This document shows positions 5,992 through 6,444 of a stretch of 6,444 bases of DNA, in pieces. The notes under the pieces are model-generated. The model was not told the origin of the DNA. It did not search any database and was given only the letters and a program-made list of their open reading frames with translations. Numbering within the stretch: position 1 is the first letter of the stretch; every line of letters starts with the position of its first letter. This DNA comes from Flavobacteriales bacterium UBA7382 (GTDB lineage Bacteria; Bacteroidota; Bacteroidia; Flavobacteriales_D; Sanyastnellaceae), in NCBI GenBank assembly GCA_002469765.1, contig DKNS01000088.1, positions 1 through 6,444 on the forward strand. Reading direction: 5' to 3'. Position numbers and translations under genes: made by a program.

Positions 5992-6007
5992 CATGCCACA
6001 AGGCATG
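5992..6007 (-). other. Hairpin in the 3' UTR of the RRM protein gene
   Basis: A perfect 6-bp stem CATGCC/GGCATG with a 4-base loop lies 14 bp after the stop codon and 4 bp before the terminator stem. It lacks a T tract. It may stabilise the 3' end or be chance. Confidence 0.45.
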
Positions 6008-6021
6008 CATTTGTTTCACGA

Positions 6022-6444
6022 TCAATAGTCGTCGTCGTAATCTGACCACCCTTTCGAACCCCCACCACCGCGGGGCTTTTTCATTTTCGTTTGTCGTGGA
6101 CCGTCCGAGTATTTGTCGGGCTTTTGGCGCTGTACCTTCTTCTTCTTGACAGGCTTTTTGTCCGGCCCGAAAGAACCTCCCCCACCGCCGGCAGAAGGCC
6201 GAGGTCCTGTGCTCGGTCGAGCGCCTCCGCCCTGCCCAGTTCTTGGTGAATCGGGACGGCCACCTGAACCCGAAGGCCGAGGACGTGCCCCACGCTCCTC
6301 AGCTTCTTTGACAACCATTCGGAACCCCATGAATTCCTGGCCATTCATTTCCGCTATTGCGCGCTCCCCTCCTGCTTTGTCCTCCATTTCGACAAAGCCA
6401 AAGCACTTGCTTTGCCCAGTGTCTCGGCCGGTCACCACCTTGAC
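6022..6444 (-). CDS. RRM-type RNA-binding protein with Gly/Lys-rich tail, partial (N-terminus beyond right edge)
   Basis: The frame is open to the right edge, so the GTG at 6438 is not the start; about 50 residues of an RRM are missing. The 140 visible residues begin in strand beta-2 of the RRM (VKVVTGRDTGQS), followed by the RNP-1 motif KCFGFVEM, helix 2 (GERAIAEMNGQEFMG) and the last strand (RMVVKEAEER). The rest is a low-complexity tail: Gly/Pro/Arg/Ser-rich, then a Lys cluster (KKPVKKKKVQRQK), then GGGG and an acidic WSDYDDDY end. Small single-RRM proteins with Gly-rich tails are common in Bacteroidota and cyanobacteria, bind RNA and are often linked to cold or stress responses. RNP-1 has Cys in the second position where Gly is usual. 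The gene is followed by a hairpin and an intrinsic terminator and is not co-transcribed with the FISUMP gene. Confidence 0.88.
   Translation of the reverse strand, partial: VKVVTGRDTGQSKCFGFVEMEDKAGGERAIAEMNGQEFMGFRMVVKEAEERGARPRPSGSGGRPDSPRTGQGGGARPSTGPRPSAGGGGGSFGPDKKPVKKKKVQRQKPDKYSDGPRQTKMKKPRGGGGSKGWSDYDDDY

Noticed and set aside
5753..6028. Plus-strand frame of 91 codons between the FISUMP and RRM genes
   Set aside because: It begins antisense to the FISUMP signal peptide, crosses the FISUMP promoter and both hairpins of the RRM 3' end, and shows no recognisable motif.

Overview
The window looks like chromosome of a marine-type Bacteroidota, most likely order Flavobacteriales. Four things point there: a secreted protein with many Cys-rich GCT/ACNYD/DGSC repeats ending in a FISUMP domain; a START-like protein of a type I know mainly from Bacteroidota; TAnnTTTG-like -7 boxes; and a tRNA gene without an encoded CCA. 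Lineage is an inference from gene content, not from a marker gene.

Layout from left to right: (1) 1-784, minus strand: the first 261 codons of a GT4-like glycosyltransferase that runs off the left edge. (2) 834-3379, plus strand: a tight three-gene unit starting 49 bp from the glycosyltransferase. It holds a 3-oxoadipyl-CoA/acetyl-CoA acyltransferase (PaaJ/PcaF type), a PaaY-like hexapeptide-repeat protein that overlaps it by ATGA, and a TrmN6-type tRNA methyltransferase 3 bp further on. (3) 3392-3793, minus strand: the START-like protein, converging on trmN6. (4) 3911-4058, plus strand: a complete small unit of promoter, elongator tRNA-Met(CAT) and intrinsic terminator. (5) 4217-5794, minus strand: a 525-residue exported protein with nine repeats and a C-terminal FISUMP domain. 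(6) 6022-6444, minus strand: an RRM RNA-binding protein with a Gly/Lys-rich tail, cut by the right edge and followed by a hairpin and an intrinsic terminator.

The first two plus-strand genes belong together functionally. PaaJ-type thiolases carry out the last thiolytic step of phenylacetate degradation, and PaaY is a thioesterase/carbonic-anhydrase-fold accessory of that pathway. No other paa gene is visible. The third gene modifies tRNA and probably just shares the transcript. The remaining genes look like independent transcription units.

No gene-free stretch exceeds 300 bp, and I see no mobile element, CRISPR array or phage gene. I found no convincing undescribed system. The points most worth a second look are the repeat/FISUMP protein with its Ca-binding-like insertion, the small paaJ-paaY-trmN6 unit, a putative leaderless thiolase promoter, and the RNP-1 variant of the RRM protein.
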